From Crotophaga sulcirostris (Eukaryota; Chordata; Aves; Cuculiformes; Crotophagidae): a stretch of DNA of 64,000 nucleotides. This document shows, in pieces, positions 1 through 10,283 of this stretch. The DNA lies in the NCBI GenBank assembly GCA_013397455.1, contig VYZB01000280.1:9816-73815 (forward strand), given 5' to 3'. A program made the position numbers and the translations under genes. Position 1 is the first letter of the stretch, and each line of letters begins with the position of its first letter. The notes below the pieces were generated by a model, which saw nothing but the letters and a program-made list of their open reading frames with translations, searched no databases and was not told where the DNA came from.

Positions 1-226
1 CCCCCGGTGTCGGTGCTTCCGCGGCACCAGGTGGCAGCATCGCCCCGGCCACCGGCCCCGCTCTCGGAGCCCCGCGCTGGCGAGGGGAGGCGCGATGTAC
101 TGGTGGCACTGGTGGCCTCGCCGCGTGCCCCGCTCGGCTGCTGCGGGGACCCCTGCCCAGCCAGCACCGCCCCCCCTGCTGGGGTGCCCTCCCGGTGCCC
201 GGTGTGGGGCCCTGACACCGGGTATA
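1..226. other. GC-rich, CpG-rich flank, no gene seen
   Basis: This segment is very GC-rich with frequent CpG (for example CGCGCTGGCGAGGGGAGGCGCG around 72-93) and directly abuts the minisatellite. It could be the edge of a CpG island that extends left of the window. No exon or open frame with recognisable protein similarity was found. Confidence 0.5.
24..38. promoter_or_regulatory. CTCF-like core site
   Basis: GCACCAGGTGGCAGC resembles the CTCF core (CCASYAGRKGGCRS) with one mismatch and also contains an E-box, CAGGTG. This is a motif match only. Confidence 0.25.
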
Positions 227-683
227 GCACAGGACAGGGGATGCAGGACACGGGATGCAGGACAGGGGATGCAGGACAGGGGATGCAGGACGGGAGATGC
301 AGGACACGGGATGCGGGACACGGGATGCGGGACAGGGGATGCAGGACACGGGATGTAGGACAGGGGATGCAGGACACGGGATGCAGGACAGGAGATGCAG
401 GGCAGGGGATGCAGGACAGGGGATGCAGGACAGGAGATGCAGGACACAGGATGCAGGGCAGGGGATGCAGGACATGGGATGCAGGACGGGAGATGCAGGA
501 TACGGGATGCGGGACATGGGATGCGGGACAGGGGATGCAGGACACGGGATGCAGGACAGGGGATGCAGGACACGGGATGCAGGACAGGAGATGCAGGACA
601 CGGGATGCAGGACAGGAGATGCAGGACAGGAGATGCAGGACAGGAGATGCAGGACACGGGATGCAGGACACGGGATGCAGGAT
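227..683. repeat. 14-bp minisatellite, 32 phased units
   Basis: The unit is ATGCAGGACACGGG or ATGCAGGACAGGGG, with changes mainly at the last four bases and a few G-for-A changes in the middle. The unit start ATGC (one ATGT at 353) recurs at 241, 255, 269 and so on to 675 without a single insertion or deletion, giving 32 units in exact 14-base register, with degenerate partial units before 241. The bottom strand is C-rich. The array explains the overlapping open frames in all three + frames here, so none should be taken as a gene. Confidence 0.97.
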
Positions 684-767
684 GTCTTCTGCCAAGTGCA
701 AGGGCCTGCCCGTGGGTCGGGGCAATGTGCAGTTTCAATACAGGATGGGGGACAACGTGATCGGAGC

Positions 768-1412
768 CGCCCTGTGGAGAAGGGCTTGGGGTGCTGATTG
801 ATGAGGAGCTCAACACGAGCCAGCAATGAGCGCTCACAGCCCAGGAGGCCAAACCTGTCCTGGGCTGCATCACAGGTGTGGCCAGCAGGGAGAGGGAGGG
901 GATTCTGCCCCTCTGCTCCGCTCTGGTGAGACCCCACGTGGAGTCCTGTGTCCAGTTCTGGAACCCCCGGTCCAGAGGAGGCCATGAAGATGATCAGAGG
1001 GCTGGAGCACCTCTGCTGTGAGAACAGGCTGAGAGAGTTGGGGTTGTTCAGCCTGGAGAAGAAAAGGCTCCAGGGAGAACTTAGAGCAGCCTCCAGCGCT
1101 GAAAGGGGCTCCAGGAAAGCTGGGGAGGGGCTTTTAACAACGGTCTGGAGTGACAGGGTGAGGCTTTAAACTGGAAGGAGGAAGATTTAGATTGGACATC
1201 AGGAAGAAATTCTTCATGCTGAGGGTGGGGAGGCCCTGGCACAGGTTGCCCAGGGAAGCTGTGGCTGCCCCTTCCCTGGAGGTGTTCAAGGCCAGGTTGG
1301 ATGGGAATCTGAGCAGCCTGGGCTGGTGGGAGGTGTCCCTGTCCATGGCAGGGGGTGGGACTGGATGGGCTTTGAGGGCCCTTCCAACCCAAACCATTCT
1401 CTGATTCTGTCC
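768..1412 (+). mobile_element. CR1 LINE, 5'-truncated, 3' end of ORF2 and 3' UTR
   Basis: This matches the 3' part of avian CR1. It starts in GAGAAGGGCTTGGGGTGCTGATTGATGAG, runs through the GTGAGACCCCACGTGGAGTCC and GATGATCAGAGGGCTGGAGCACCTC blocks, and ends in CTTCCAACCCAAACCATTCTCTGATTCT. Sequence between ...GGAACCCCCGGT and CCAGAGGAGGCC (about 960-980) is missing relative to the usual element, so this copy carries an internal deletion and is dead. It lies in sense orientation relative to the window. Confidence 0.93.
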
Positions 1413-1569
1413 ATCTCCAGAAGCTGAGCGGTGGTGGCAGGGCTGTTGGTGCCCCCAGGAACAGCAGGAGGGGACATGGAGCTGCACCATGAACAGGTGA
1501 GGCTGGGCCACTGGTGACCCATGGCATGGCCGGGCCCTGGCATGGGCAGCGGCGCTCACTTGTCTGTCT

Positions 1570-1880
1570 GTCTGTCGGATCCCATCCGTCCGCCCCGCTT
1601 GCCCTGCCACCCTGCATCAGTGTCACCACGAGGAGCTGCCCCGGCGGCGCTGGCCGGGGGTCCTGGCAGCTGCCCCTGACCCTAACGCGCTGTGGCAGCG
1701 GGGCGGCTGAGCAGATGTTCCCTGCCACCGGCACCGCGGCGTGGGGGGCGCGGGGATGGCAGACGTGATGGGCTCTGACAAGGTGCCAGGCTCGGGCTGT
1801 GGTGCCGGTGCTGCCGGCCATGGGAGCTGCCTGGTGCCCGCGGCGCAGCGGTGGCTGTGACACAGCAGCGGGACCCCTGC
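1570..1880. other. CpG-rich patch
   Basis: CpG is locally frequent (CCCGGCGGCGCTGG, ACGCGCTGTGG, GGGGCGGCTG, CACCGCGGCG, GGGCGCGGGG) compared with the surrounding few kilobases. It is short for a promoter island, and no gene start is apparent. Confidence 0.4.
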
Positions 1881-2603
1881 CCCCGCGACCTCCAGCCCTG
1901 CACCACCACCTCCTGCCCCTCTCCCCTGCAAACTGGGGCTCCCATGTGGGTGCAGGGACTCACGGATCCACAGAGGGTCCAAATGGTGCCAGCCTATGCC
2001 ATGCTGGGTTGGAGAAGAAGTCAACCTATTTCAGAGGTGCCGGGTGTCCCCCTCCACTGTCGCGCTCTGATCTACTTAGACCAGAGCAAGATCTGGTTTT
2101 GGGACCAATTGTGCAACCACTGTGGGTGATGGGAACAGTTGTGTCCCTAACATGGGTGTTGTGGGACCAGTCATGATGCCAGTGCAGGGAGCAGAGGGTC
2201 TGGGTCGTGCCCCCTCCCCACCATGCCCAGTGATGGGGCGCGTGAGCAGTCAGGAGTGCAGAGCCGAGCCGTGAAGTGCCAAACGCTGGCGCAGGAGCCA
2301 TAAAGCCACTGAAGCTTCTGTTTTTATATGGCAATAAAAGATAATGTCAGCTATAAAGCAGGAGAGCAGGGCCTGGTGTGCCGAGCTGCCCGCTGAGCCC
2401 GGGGCAGGCTGGGAGCAGCTGGAGGGGCACCGAGGTGTGGGCATCCCCCAGCTCCCTGGGGACACCCCAGAGAGATGATACCTTGCTCGTGGGTCCCCAG
2501 GTGCCCCAGGGCAGGCTGCGGGCAGGGGGATGCTGTGGGACAGCCAGCGTCGGCGGTGGGGTTGGTGTTCCAGCCAATGCATTAAGGATGCTACTTTGGG
2601 TGG

Positions 2604-2621
2604 TTGTTGTTGTTGTTGTTT
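2604..2621. repeat. (TTG)n microsatellite
   Basis: About six uninterrupted TTG units within GGTTGTTGTTGTTGTTGTTTG. Confidence 0.85.
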
Positions 2622-2815
2622 GAATGGTTTTATTGCGCGATGCTGGGGATGGGCCTGGCAGGCCTTAATGAAGGAGATTGATGGCTTAATAGCCTGTAGC
2701 CATTACGGGGTAATTGAATGGTTGTGTACATATGATCAGAGCGTCAATGTGGACGTGGCTCGCAAGCGAAGCGCCTGGATCCGCAAGGGGAACCTATGCA
2801 TTATCCTCCCCCCTC
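2618..2815. promoter_or_regulatory. Candidate conserved noncoding element (homeodomain/POU-rich)
   Basis: This is a sharp switch from GC-rich flank to a non-repetitive stretch dense in homeodomain-type cores: TTAATG (2665-2670), TTAAT (2686-2690), TAATTGA (2711-2717) and TATGCATTAT (2795-2804). There is no coding potential. The call rests on appearance alone; conservation was not measured. Confidence 0.35.
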
Positions 2816-3274
2816 ATCCTAGACAGATACAGCATGGGGGTGGCAAAGCCCATGGCTTTGGGGGACCCCCACGTGCCCCTGATGTCTGGGCTGTGTAGGT
2901 GTCCTGGGGTTGCACCCAGCAGCAAGGGGGTGAAGCAGGTGTCCAGGTTCATCCAGTGGCACCAAGTCACTGAAACCCATCTCTGGCCAGCTCAGCTCCC
3001 AGCCTGGGCTTTGGGGTGCTGTAACCTCATGCTTTAAGGAAGCTTTTAATTAACAGGTTCCATCTAGAGGGATGAACAGCAGTGGGAGAGCAGAGGTGGG
3101 AGCCCTGGGGTCCAGCATGGATGACAACCCCAAACCAGCGGGGCTGCCAGTACCCAAGGGCTGCGTTGCTGACCACCCGGCCGGCGAAAGCCACCACCGT
3201 GGAGAAAACCCAACAGAGTCACAGCCGGGTCCCCATGCGGAGGTGTGAGTCAAACTACTCATTTTAGTGTGTGA

Positions 3275-3570
3275 CAACCAGGTGTTTTACAGTATTTGCT
3301 ACCTGTGATCATCCATCAAAGCAATCGATAGCATTCCTGCAGAGTTTTATTAATGATCTTGTCACCAGGCTGGTGCTGGGTGCCTGGGGTTGTCGAGAAT
3401 GATAGATCATTAAGAGCTTTTGCTGCTATTTATTCTCCAGTGACCTTGTCTTTCTCCATTGTTGCTTGCTTAAGAGTTATGAATGTGAGACATGATAATT
3501 TGATATTGATCTATTTGGTAAGTTAAAAAATTTACTGCATCGTTGATGTTTTAACAAAGGATCCGCTCGG
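3275..3570. promoter_or_regulatory. Candidate conserved noncoding element
   Basis: This AT-rich, repeat-free block includes ATCAAAG (TCF/LEF-like, 3315-3321), an ATCGAT core, TTTATTAATGATC (3346-3358), several GATC/ATTAA motifs and GATATTGATCTATTTG towards the end. It lies about 2.2 kb downstream of the ACSF3 poly(A) site. No coding signal was seen. Confidence 0.33.
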
Positions 3571-5550
3571 TCCCACCCGCAGACCGGTGAGAGTTGCCGG
3601 CGCTTGGCTTTGTGCGCGGTGGCAAGGGGACAAGCCAGGTGCTGTGCCAGTGTGCCAGTGCCTTGAGCCCGCCAGGTGAGGGATGGCTGTGTGAGCTCTA
3701 TGTGTCCCTGGGGTCCCTGTCCCAACCCCTTCTGAGCCTGAAGTACCGAAATCCAGGTTCACACTGCCCTGGGAGACGCTGCCGTGGGCGGGGAGCAGGG
3801 ATGGACAGAGCAAGTGCATGACTGGACCTGTGGGTGCAGGGAGGGTCGGGTGGGATGGAGGGGCTGCAGCAGAGGAAGCCTTGCCCCATCCATATCCCCT
3901 TCCCCATCCCCTCTCCTGTCTCTGTCCCATCCCTGCTCCCTCTGCCCAGCACCCGTGTCTTTCCAGCTGTCCTCTCCATGCCCTTTCCATGTTCACTAAT
4001 TGTCCTCCCAGACGTTTGGGGCTCCACTGGCCCTAACAAAAGTATTCAATGTAATTACTTGTGCTCTCTGTTTCTCTTGCCCTCCCTGGTGCCCCCAAGG
4101 GTCCCATCTCCTGGCACGGAAATCTGGGGCTCCCTGTTACCCCCTTGGTACCGTACAGGACCAGAGCAGCATCCTTCTGTTTTGCACTGGGGAAGGACGC
4201 GCTGCTGGAGGAGCTGCAGGACACGACTGCCTTGGCCCCCGGCATCATCGATCCCCATCGCCCATCGCCGCGTGGCCGGCAGCTCATGCGTGAAGTCAAA
4301 CAGGGACAAAAATCCGTTTATATAGGTAGGATTTATTGATACAGCCTGTCCTCCAGGAAATCAATGACCTTCAGACGTGGGCACCGGTGTCAGCGCGCAC
4401 ATACAGAGGCACACAGATGCAGTATAATCCGTGCTGCATCTGCTCCCTGGTGCCTCCAACACCCTGCTTTGCTCTCCTCCCACCCCACACTGGACCATGT
4501 TCACACTGTGGCCATGCTGTGTGCCCACCCTGGCCCAAAACTGAGCCCAGCTCCAGCTCCTGCCCCGCTGCGCTGTTCCTCCCCATCTCTCTGGGCTCTC
4601 TGCACATTGTTCAGTGCTTCACAGCTCTCCTGTCCCACTGAGGTCACTGCCAGCCCCTGGCAGCCACCCCTGCCCCTTCCTCTCCCCATCTTTCCCCCCC
4701 CCGTTACTGGTTGGGGGGGTCGCAGGTGGAGGAGCACTTGAGGTGTGGGTGGCAGGGCTTTGGGATGCTCAGGATCACCCGGGTGGGGAGATGCTCTGGG
4801 TTGGTAAGTGTAGCCTGTAGTTACTTGTGATTTTTGTATTTATTCTTTACTTCTGCAGAGAAACAGAAGGCAGCACTTGCTGGAGCAGGGAGGTGGAGGA
4901 CACAGATTCACAGCAGGTAAAGGGGGATCCCACCAGTGAGGGGATCCACTCACTCTCTGGGGCTGTCCCTCTCCATAAACCAAACTATGAGGGAACTCAC
5001 TGAGTCTGGGAAACGGCAGAGAGGAGGCAAAGTTACCAGGCACCACCACAGCTGGCTGAAGACAGGAGTTTAATCTAAAGAGTAATTTTATGTAGTGATG
5101 AGTTGCACATGGCCTGAGGCAGAGCTATAATGGGAATGGGGATGAGCATCCAGAGAGGCAGAGGAAGGCAAGGCGGGGGAGTCGGGGTGCCTGGACAGCC
5201 CTCCCCACCCAGGCAGAGCAGTTCTGGTGGGCTGGCACCTTGTGCTGAGACCCACCAAGGGCCAGTGGAGCTCTGCCACTGAGCAGCTGCTGCTGGCACC
5301 AGCTTGGGGTGGGTGTGGAGGCGTTTGCTGTGTCCTTTTTCACTTGCCTCCCACCACCTACGTGGCAGATAAATAGAGCAGCTTTGGCCAGCATGTGCCT
5401 GCTGCCAGCGTTGGCACAGGGGGCAGTCCTGGCCCCAGATCCCCCAGCGTTCATTCCACGCTTTGCTTCCAGACCCAAGACTGCTCCAAGCCTCCTGCAA
5501 ACAGTGCCTGCATAAGGCAGGAGGCCCTGCAGCTCGGGCTTGGTTCAGTC

Positions 5551-5587
5551 AAAGAGAAGACCATGCAGGATGAGGCCTACTTTTATT
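5551..5587 (-). terminator. ACSF3: Poly(A) signal of ACSF3
   Basis: On the minus strand AATAAA occupies 5587-5582, about 145 bases after the stop codon. CA dinucleotides suitable for cleavage lie 10-20 bases downstream (around 5571 and 5564), followed by a U/GU-rich tract TGGTCTTCTCTTTG (5563-5550). This is the usual order of a vertebrate cleavage/polyadenylation site. Confidence 0.8.
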
Positions 5588-5730
5588 AGACTTCATTCAT
5601 GGACCAGACAGCAGCAAACCCACAGCTGCCACTGGGACCTCATCAGCATTGTGGTAGAGGGAGCCCACGGGAACGGATGTGGTGGAGGACCAAGCACCTC
5701 AGCCTCCTTGTTCTGGCCCAAGGCTCTGCA
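5571..5730 (-). other. ACSF3: ACSF3 3' untranslated region (short form)
   Basis: These are the bases between the TAA stop and the inferred cleavage site downstream of the first AATAAA. The stretch is compact, repeat-free and has no further open coding signal. The limits are inferred from the poly(A) signal alone. A further AATAAA on this strand near 4336-4331 could support a longer 3' UTR. Confidence 0.7.
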
Positions 5731-5848
5731 TTAGGTTGGGTAAAAGCGCTGCAGAAGTTCCTTCTTGTTGACTTTTCCCATCTGATTGCGTGGGATCTCC
5801 TCCACTACAATCAGCTCTGTTGGGATGGTGTATGAAGCCATGGTGTCC
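5731..5848 (-). CDS. ACSF3: ACSF3 terminal coding exon, PRNQMGK lysine motif and stop
   Basis: This is the last coding exon, with 118 coding bases after a TGTGTTGCAG acceptor and ending in TAA at 5733-5731. It encodes DTMASYTIPTELIVVEEIP, then RNQMGKVNKKELLQRFYPT (window residues 264-301). The lysine of PRNQMGK (residue 288) is the conserved C-terminal lysine needed for adenylate formation. R283 in the same motif falls exactly on human R558 (a 275-residue offset to a 576-residue protein). The C-terminus has no extension, as expected for a matrix enzyme with an N-terminal targeting sequence. Confidence 0.97.
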
Positions 5849-6098
5849 CTGCAACACAGAAGCACAGTTGGTTACAGCCAGCAGACCAGTGCTCCCAGCC
5901 CCTCCGTCCCACAGAGCCCATCCTGACACCTCGCAAATGCTGAGTGGCTCTCACTGGTCACATATTTCTGTGCTGCAGAAGAGGGGGGGCTGGAGAGCAG
6001 CCCCTCCATAAGGATGAGCTGTCCTGGAGGCTCCCACAGCCCTGAAGGTCCTGAACAGCCCCACCTTGCACTCCCAGCCACACCCCAGTAGCCCATTT

Positions 6099-6170
6099 AG
6101 AATCATAGAGTGGTTTGGGTTGGAAGGCACCTTAAAGATCATCCAGTTCCAGCCTCCCTGCCATGGGCAT
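6099..6170 (-). mobile_element. CR1 LINE 3' tail fragment
   Basis: AGAATCATAGAGTGGTTTGG, then GTTGGAAGGCACCTTAAAGATCATCCAGTTCC, is the reverse complement of the CR1 3' terminus. Only about 70 bases are recognisable. Confidence 0.9.
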
Positions 6171-6542
6171 TCAGGCTCAGCTCTGGCGGGGCTGAGTCCT
6201 CTCCAGGGAGCACTTTGGTCCCACACCATAGCTCATCTCTGGCCCTGTTTTGCTCCTGCCCATGCTCTCTGGTTGCACCCTGGACCTGGCTCATCAGTTG
6301 CTGCATTTTGGATGTTTTGGAAGAGACGGGACGGGAAAACAGTGCAGTGACCTGATGGGTGCTGGACCCCCACGCGTTCCTGGCTCCCGAGGACCGAGAC
6401 CGCAGGTGAGCCACCTCCCCAACGCACGCTGGGGACTTGCTGGTGACTCCCAACCTCATGTTCTGGCCCACAGGGCTCTTCCCAATGCGTGAGGCAATCT
6501 GAGCACCAAGAATTGTCCCCGTGCCCTTTGCAGAGCACGGAA

Positions 6543-6577
6543 GGGGGTTTGGGGTGGGGGTGGGGNGGGGTGGGGGC
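6543..6577 (+). repeat. G-rich run, G-quadruplex motif with an N
   Basis: Seven G-tracts of four or five Gs are separated by single T or TTT spacers and one N (6566). This fits the four-tract quadruplex rule easily. The N probably reflects sequencing trouble in the run. Confidence 0.8.
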
Positions 6578-7714
6578 TCCACTGCCTTCTGCTGCCTGTG
6601 TGTCACCAACCTGGGGCCATGCCCGGCTCCGGCTGTGTCCTGGCACTGACTCTAACACGAGCTGCCAAGTCTGCTGAGCCCTTCACCCATGGCCCAGCCC
6701 TCCTCCCCCCCTGCCTGCCACCAGCACCCCCTGCCATCTGGGCGCCTCGAACCGGTGCTGGCGCCTGTCGCCGGGAAGCACGATCGGAGGCGAAAGCTGC
6801 AAAGTGAATCACTCTGAAGAGGGACATGTGTCTCCTGCCAGGGAGTGCGAGAAAAAGGCCAAACGAATGTAAGTGACATGAAAAATAAAGGGGAGAGACA
6901 GGGCGAGAGGGAACGGTGGGAGGGGGGGGACTGGAGTGGTGCCTGGGGCTTGCATGGGCAGGGAGCAGGAGCCTGGATGTGCTGCCAGACCCTCCAGGGG
7001 CTTCTGTTTCAAGGGCTCTTGCCCTTGCTCTGCGCAAGCAGAACAGCGTCGTGCCTGCCCACAGAGCTGGGGATGGGGAGGGGAAGGGGCGCGCAGGGAC
7101 AAGGAGAACATCCCGATGGCCCAGTGGGAGGGGGTACAGCTCAAGCCCCTTGCCCTGCACAAGGGAGCCCCAGCGCAACACCCAGGTGACCCCCAACGCA
7201 CAGGCAGGGATGGTGGTGCCTCCCAGCACTCTCTGGCCCTGGGGACAGGGATGTCACCCCGCGGGTTGTGGCAGTCATTCTGTGCTGCCAGGTAACGAGA
7301 GCCAGGAGATAACAGGGCAGGGGTGAAGGGATCTGATGGGGTCACCAATGTCCCTGCCAGGAAGCTTAAGGATGAGCAGCCACCACATGGCACGGTGGGG
7401 ATCTCCCTTTCCCATTCTCCATCACTCCTGAGGTGAGGGAGGCTCCTGGATGGAGAACCCCAAAGCACCAGGCCAGGACAGGCTGAGCCTAGCCAGGAAG
7501 GGCCATCTCAACTTGCAAGAAAACATCAGCAAGACCAAACAGAAGCTGCTGGTGGCTGTGGGCTGCCCTGGGTAGAACAGGAGCCCTAGGTGAGCAGCAC
7601 CCAGAGGGTTAACACGTGCACAGTGCAGAAGTGCCAGCAGGAGGGACACCCAGGCGGGGTCTTGGCCCCTCTGCCCCAGCAGCCACCCTTGTGGGTTTGG
7701 TTTCTTTGTTTGCT

Positions 7715-7990
7715 TCTCTTCCCCACTACGTAACTGTTTAATCAGAGCAGCAGCCGGCCAGCTAGTGTCTCCCTTGCATTTGCTAAATTGCAGCCCCCCA
7801 ACTGTGATTTTTGCAGATCCAGGGGAAATCTTTAATTGGCTGCTGCGCAGCCCCTGATGAAACAAGTGCTCCTGCCGCTTGCAAAATAGCGCCAGCCTCG
7901 CCAAAAATATCCACAGCCTGAAGGAGGGAGTTGCCAGGAAAAGAAAGAATCTGCTATTAAATATTTTGCTAATGGAATATTAGTGATAGA
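7715..7990. promoter_or_regulatory. Candidate conserved noncoding element in last intron
   Basis: This non-repetitive, AT-richer block contains TTTAATTGG (7831-7839), ATTTGCTAAATTGCAG, AAAATAGCGCC and GCTATTAAATATTTTGCTAATGGAATATTAG (about 7953-7982). The motif density resembles vertebrate developmental enhancers. There is no direct evidence. Confidence 0.3.
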
Positions 7991-8692
7991 CCCGGTGATT
8001 CTGCTTCCTGGCTCCTGTCTGCTTATGCTCCCATGGCTGATGCTCGAAACCTGGGCACTGGCTGCTCCCTGACCAATTTTAACAAGGAGGCACAGGTTTT
8101 CATGCTGAAACCTTGCAGGTTGGCAGGTGGCTGCTCTGTGCCATGCTCAGTTGTACTGTGGGGATGCCACACAAGGCCCATGAGCTCTGGTGTCTCCTGA
8201 CCCCACCTCCAGACTCCCATGGGAGAGGTCTCTGGGACTGACTGGGCTAGGCCAGCTTCCAGTGGGTAGGAAATCAAGCAAGGAGGGATTGCAGCAGCAC
8301 TGGGGAAAAGCTGAGCAAATGTTCTTGCTGCTGAGAAAATATGAAGCTTCCCCTGCTCTGGTGCTTGCTCTGTGCTTTCCACCAGCGGCTGAGCTCGGGG
8401 CGCCTCTGGCTGCGCGGAGCTCCTACTGCTGTAGGGCAAGAGCTGCCTGGCCACACAGCACAGGTCATTTGTCAAAGGCACTTTTGGGGTGAAAGGCCCA
8501 TTTATTCCCATCATCTCAAATGCTTGGAGCTTCTGGTTGGAGCTGTGGTCTTTTCTCCATCCCCAGAGCCCGAGGCGCTGTGCTGCTGCCAGCCACCCCT
8601 CCTCTGACACCTCCTGATGAGGATGCTGCAGGCTCTGAGCCTGCTTTCCTTGTGCTGTGCTGCTTGCCGTGCACTGTCCTGTGGCTTCTTAC

Positions 8693-8804
8693 CTGGCCCA
8701 GTCCTTCAGGTCCTTCACAGACAGCATCTCCCCCTTGCGCAGCTGCACGACAGCACTGACCCGCTGCCCCCAGACCACATCTGGAGGCCCAATCACAGCC
8801 ACAT
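8693..8804 (-). CDS. ACSF3: ACSF3 coding exon, DVAVIG...WGQRV
   Basis: This 112-bp exon runs from a CTCTGCAG acceptor to a GTAAGAAG donor (strong consensus). It completes an aspartate codon and ends with a split arginine codon. It encodes VAVIGPPDVVWGQRVSAVV, then QLRKGEMLSVKDLKDWA (window residues 227-262), in the small C-terminal domain. DVAVIGxPDxxWGQRV is strongly shared with human ACSF3. The next exon continues ..WARDTMASYTIP in the same frame. Confidence 0.96.
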
Positions 8805-9450
8805 CTGCAGAGAGGGCAGAGGACTCGGCCTGAGAAACCCAAGCAATTTCTGGGGTCAGGGTGGGTTAGAAGAGGGGCTCAGCATGGCTGGGAGGTGCCA
8901 GCAGCAGCGGTGGGCACAGAGAAGCAGCCTGTGGAGGATGATGCCGTGGGATGTTAGTATAGGAAAACATTGAGGATTTTTGTGCTGACACAATTTCCAA
9001 GAACGGAGCTTTTCACTAAGGAAAAGGCAGGAAGCCCCATGCTTTGAACTGAATTGAATTTAGAGTCAACGGGGAGAAATATGATGTACAGAGCAGTGTG
9101 GAGCTGGGGGCATCACTTCAATCCCCTCGTACAGGGTCATGCACAAGGGCAGGACAGATTTAATTACAGCCTCATTTCCAAAATCAGCTGAGAGCTGTTG
9201 CTGGCTCGGCACCTGGCTGCAGGCTTCACGGCTTCGGCCCCGGGAGACAAGTGACAGTGGGGTTTGAATGCAGCCTGCTCCTAGCTTGGACCCAGCCTCA
9301 CTGAAGGGAAGGCTGGGAAACAGACTCCAGGCACAAAGCCCTGGGCAGCCTCGTGTCTGCACCCGCTGAGCCAGGGCTGTTGCTTGAGCCAGGCTCCCAC
9401 CGTCCCTCCTTGGCACAGCACGGCATGGGGACCAGGGAAGAGCATTGTAC
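8805..9450 (-). other. ACSF3: ACSF3 penultimate intron
   Basis: This 646-bp intron between the DVAVIG exon and the GRTSVD exon has a GTACAATG donor and CTCTGCAG acceptor. No repeat or other feature was recognised. Confidence 0.92.
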
Positions 9451-9585
9451 CTGTGATGTGCGGGTGTGCCAGCAGATGACGTTCCACCTCCAGGGCACTG
9501 ATTTTGAACCCCCCATTTTTGATGATGTCTACCGAGGTGCGGCCCTTGATCCAGTAAACACCATCTTTGTACGCTGCCGTGTCTC
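9451..9585 (-). CDS. ACSF3: ACSF3 coding exon, GRTSVDIIKNGGFKIS hinge and core
   Basis: This 135-bp exon follows a CTTTTCAG acceptor and is closed by a GTACAATG donor. It encodes DTAAYKDGVYWIKGRTSVD, then IIKNGGFKISALEVERHLL and AHPHIT (window residues 182-225). It covers the hinge between the large N-terminal and small C-terminal domains and the K-x-GG-(F/Y)-K core loop that turns into the thioesterification conformation. R196 of GRTSVD aligns with human R471, another known disease position. Human has TGGYK where this bird has NGGFK. The flanking 26.2-kb intron makes this exon easy to miss. Confidence 0.97.
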
Positions 9586-10270
9586 CTGAAAAGCAAAGCA
9601 GGCTCCATTAGAGGCCATCCCCTTGCTTCTCCTCTGCCTTCCCTGCAGTGCAGACGCGATGCTCAGGTGATGCCCCGGGCGGGCACTGAGCCCTGTACTG
9701 GCACGTGGGGAGAGCCACACTCAGCGTGACATAAAAAACATAAAGACATAAAAATCTCTGCAGAGATCCCAGGGATGTGGTGTCAGCCTTCCCCACACAA
9801 CATCCTGCTCCCAGGGACACGCAGAGGGGAGACAGCTACAGCTTTTCTGTGGTGGGAAAGGGAGGAATAAGGCTTTGCACTCAGAAGTCTTTCAGCAGGG
9901 AAGCACTGAAAACAGGAGCTGTTGCTGCAGGTGGTTGTGTCTCCCAGCAGGTTCTCAACGTGGACCGCAAGCATCATGATCCCTTCCTTGTCTTTCTGGC
10001 ATCACCAGTCACAAAGACCTTGGTTGTTTTGTCCTGATAGGATGTGACTCCTCCTGGACCTCTGCCATCACCAGGGACGCTCAGCCCCCATCGCATGGTT
10101 GCCAGCCTCCTCTTCTTCTCACCTGTGCCAGTGATGAGACACCCACCTCCAGCAGTTTGCAAAAACCACGGCGGGTCCTTCCCAGCAGCTCCAGCACCAC
10201 GTGCATGCCCCGACTGCAGCCACCAGCCCCTGCCATCCCTTTCCTCCACTCCTGTGTGGCTACCACTACT

Positions 10271-10283
10271 AAAAAAAAAAAAA
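10271..10283. repeat. Poly(A) run, 13 bases
   Basis: A simple homopolymer. No retroposed gene body is recognisable beside it. Confidence 0.9.

Larger units (their letters stand above)
1413..5550. other. ACSF3 3' flank, intergenic
   Basis: No exon is recognisable on either strand. The segment holds a CpG-rich patch (about 1570-1880), a short (TGTC)4 at 1561-1576, a (TTG)n run at about 2604-2621, and two AT-rich motif clusters entered separately (2618-2815, 3275-3570). Pyrimidine-rich GC DNA at 3890-3990 and 4440-4720 gives chance open frames only. In mammals the gene downstream of ACSF3 is CDH15, but I see no cadherin exon here. Confidence 0.6.
5849..8692 (-). other. ACSF3: ACSF3 last intron
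   Basis: This 2.8-kb intron has a GTAAGAAG donor and TGTGTTGCAG acceptor. It contains an antisense CR1 tail (6099-6170), a G-quadruplex-prone run with an unresolved base (6543-6577) and an AT-rich motif cluster (7715-7990). Nothing else is recognisable. Confidence 0.9.

Noticed and set aside
7..801. 264-codon open frame and its overlapping partners (95-358, 255-797, 395-760)
   Set aside because: They are generated by the stop-free 14-bp minisatellite, which yields the same peptide cycle in all three frames. No start context, splice signal or homology.
1081..1863. 260-codon minus-strand open frame
   Set aside because: It is largely antisense to the CR1 copy at 768-1412 and then runs into GC-rich sequence. 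No protein motif.
1413..5550. CDH15 exons expected downstream of ACSF3 by mammalian gene order
   Set aside because: No cadherin repeat motifs (such as DxNDNxP) could be read in either strand. The gene, if syntenic, lies further left.
6603..7468. Overlapping 208- and 219-codon minus-strand frames
   Set aside because: GC-rich intronic sequence with Pro/Ser/Arg-rich, low-complexity translation. They overlap each other in different frames and match no family I recognise.
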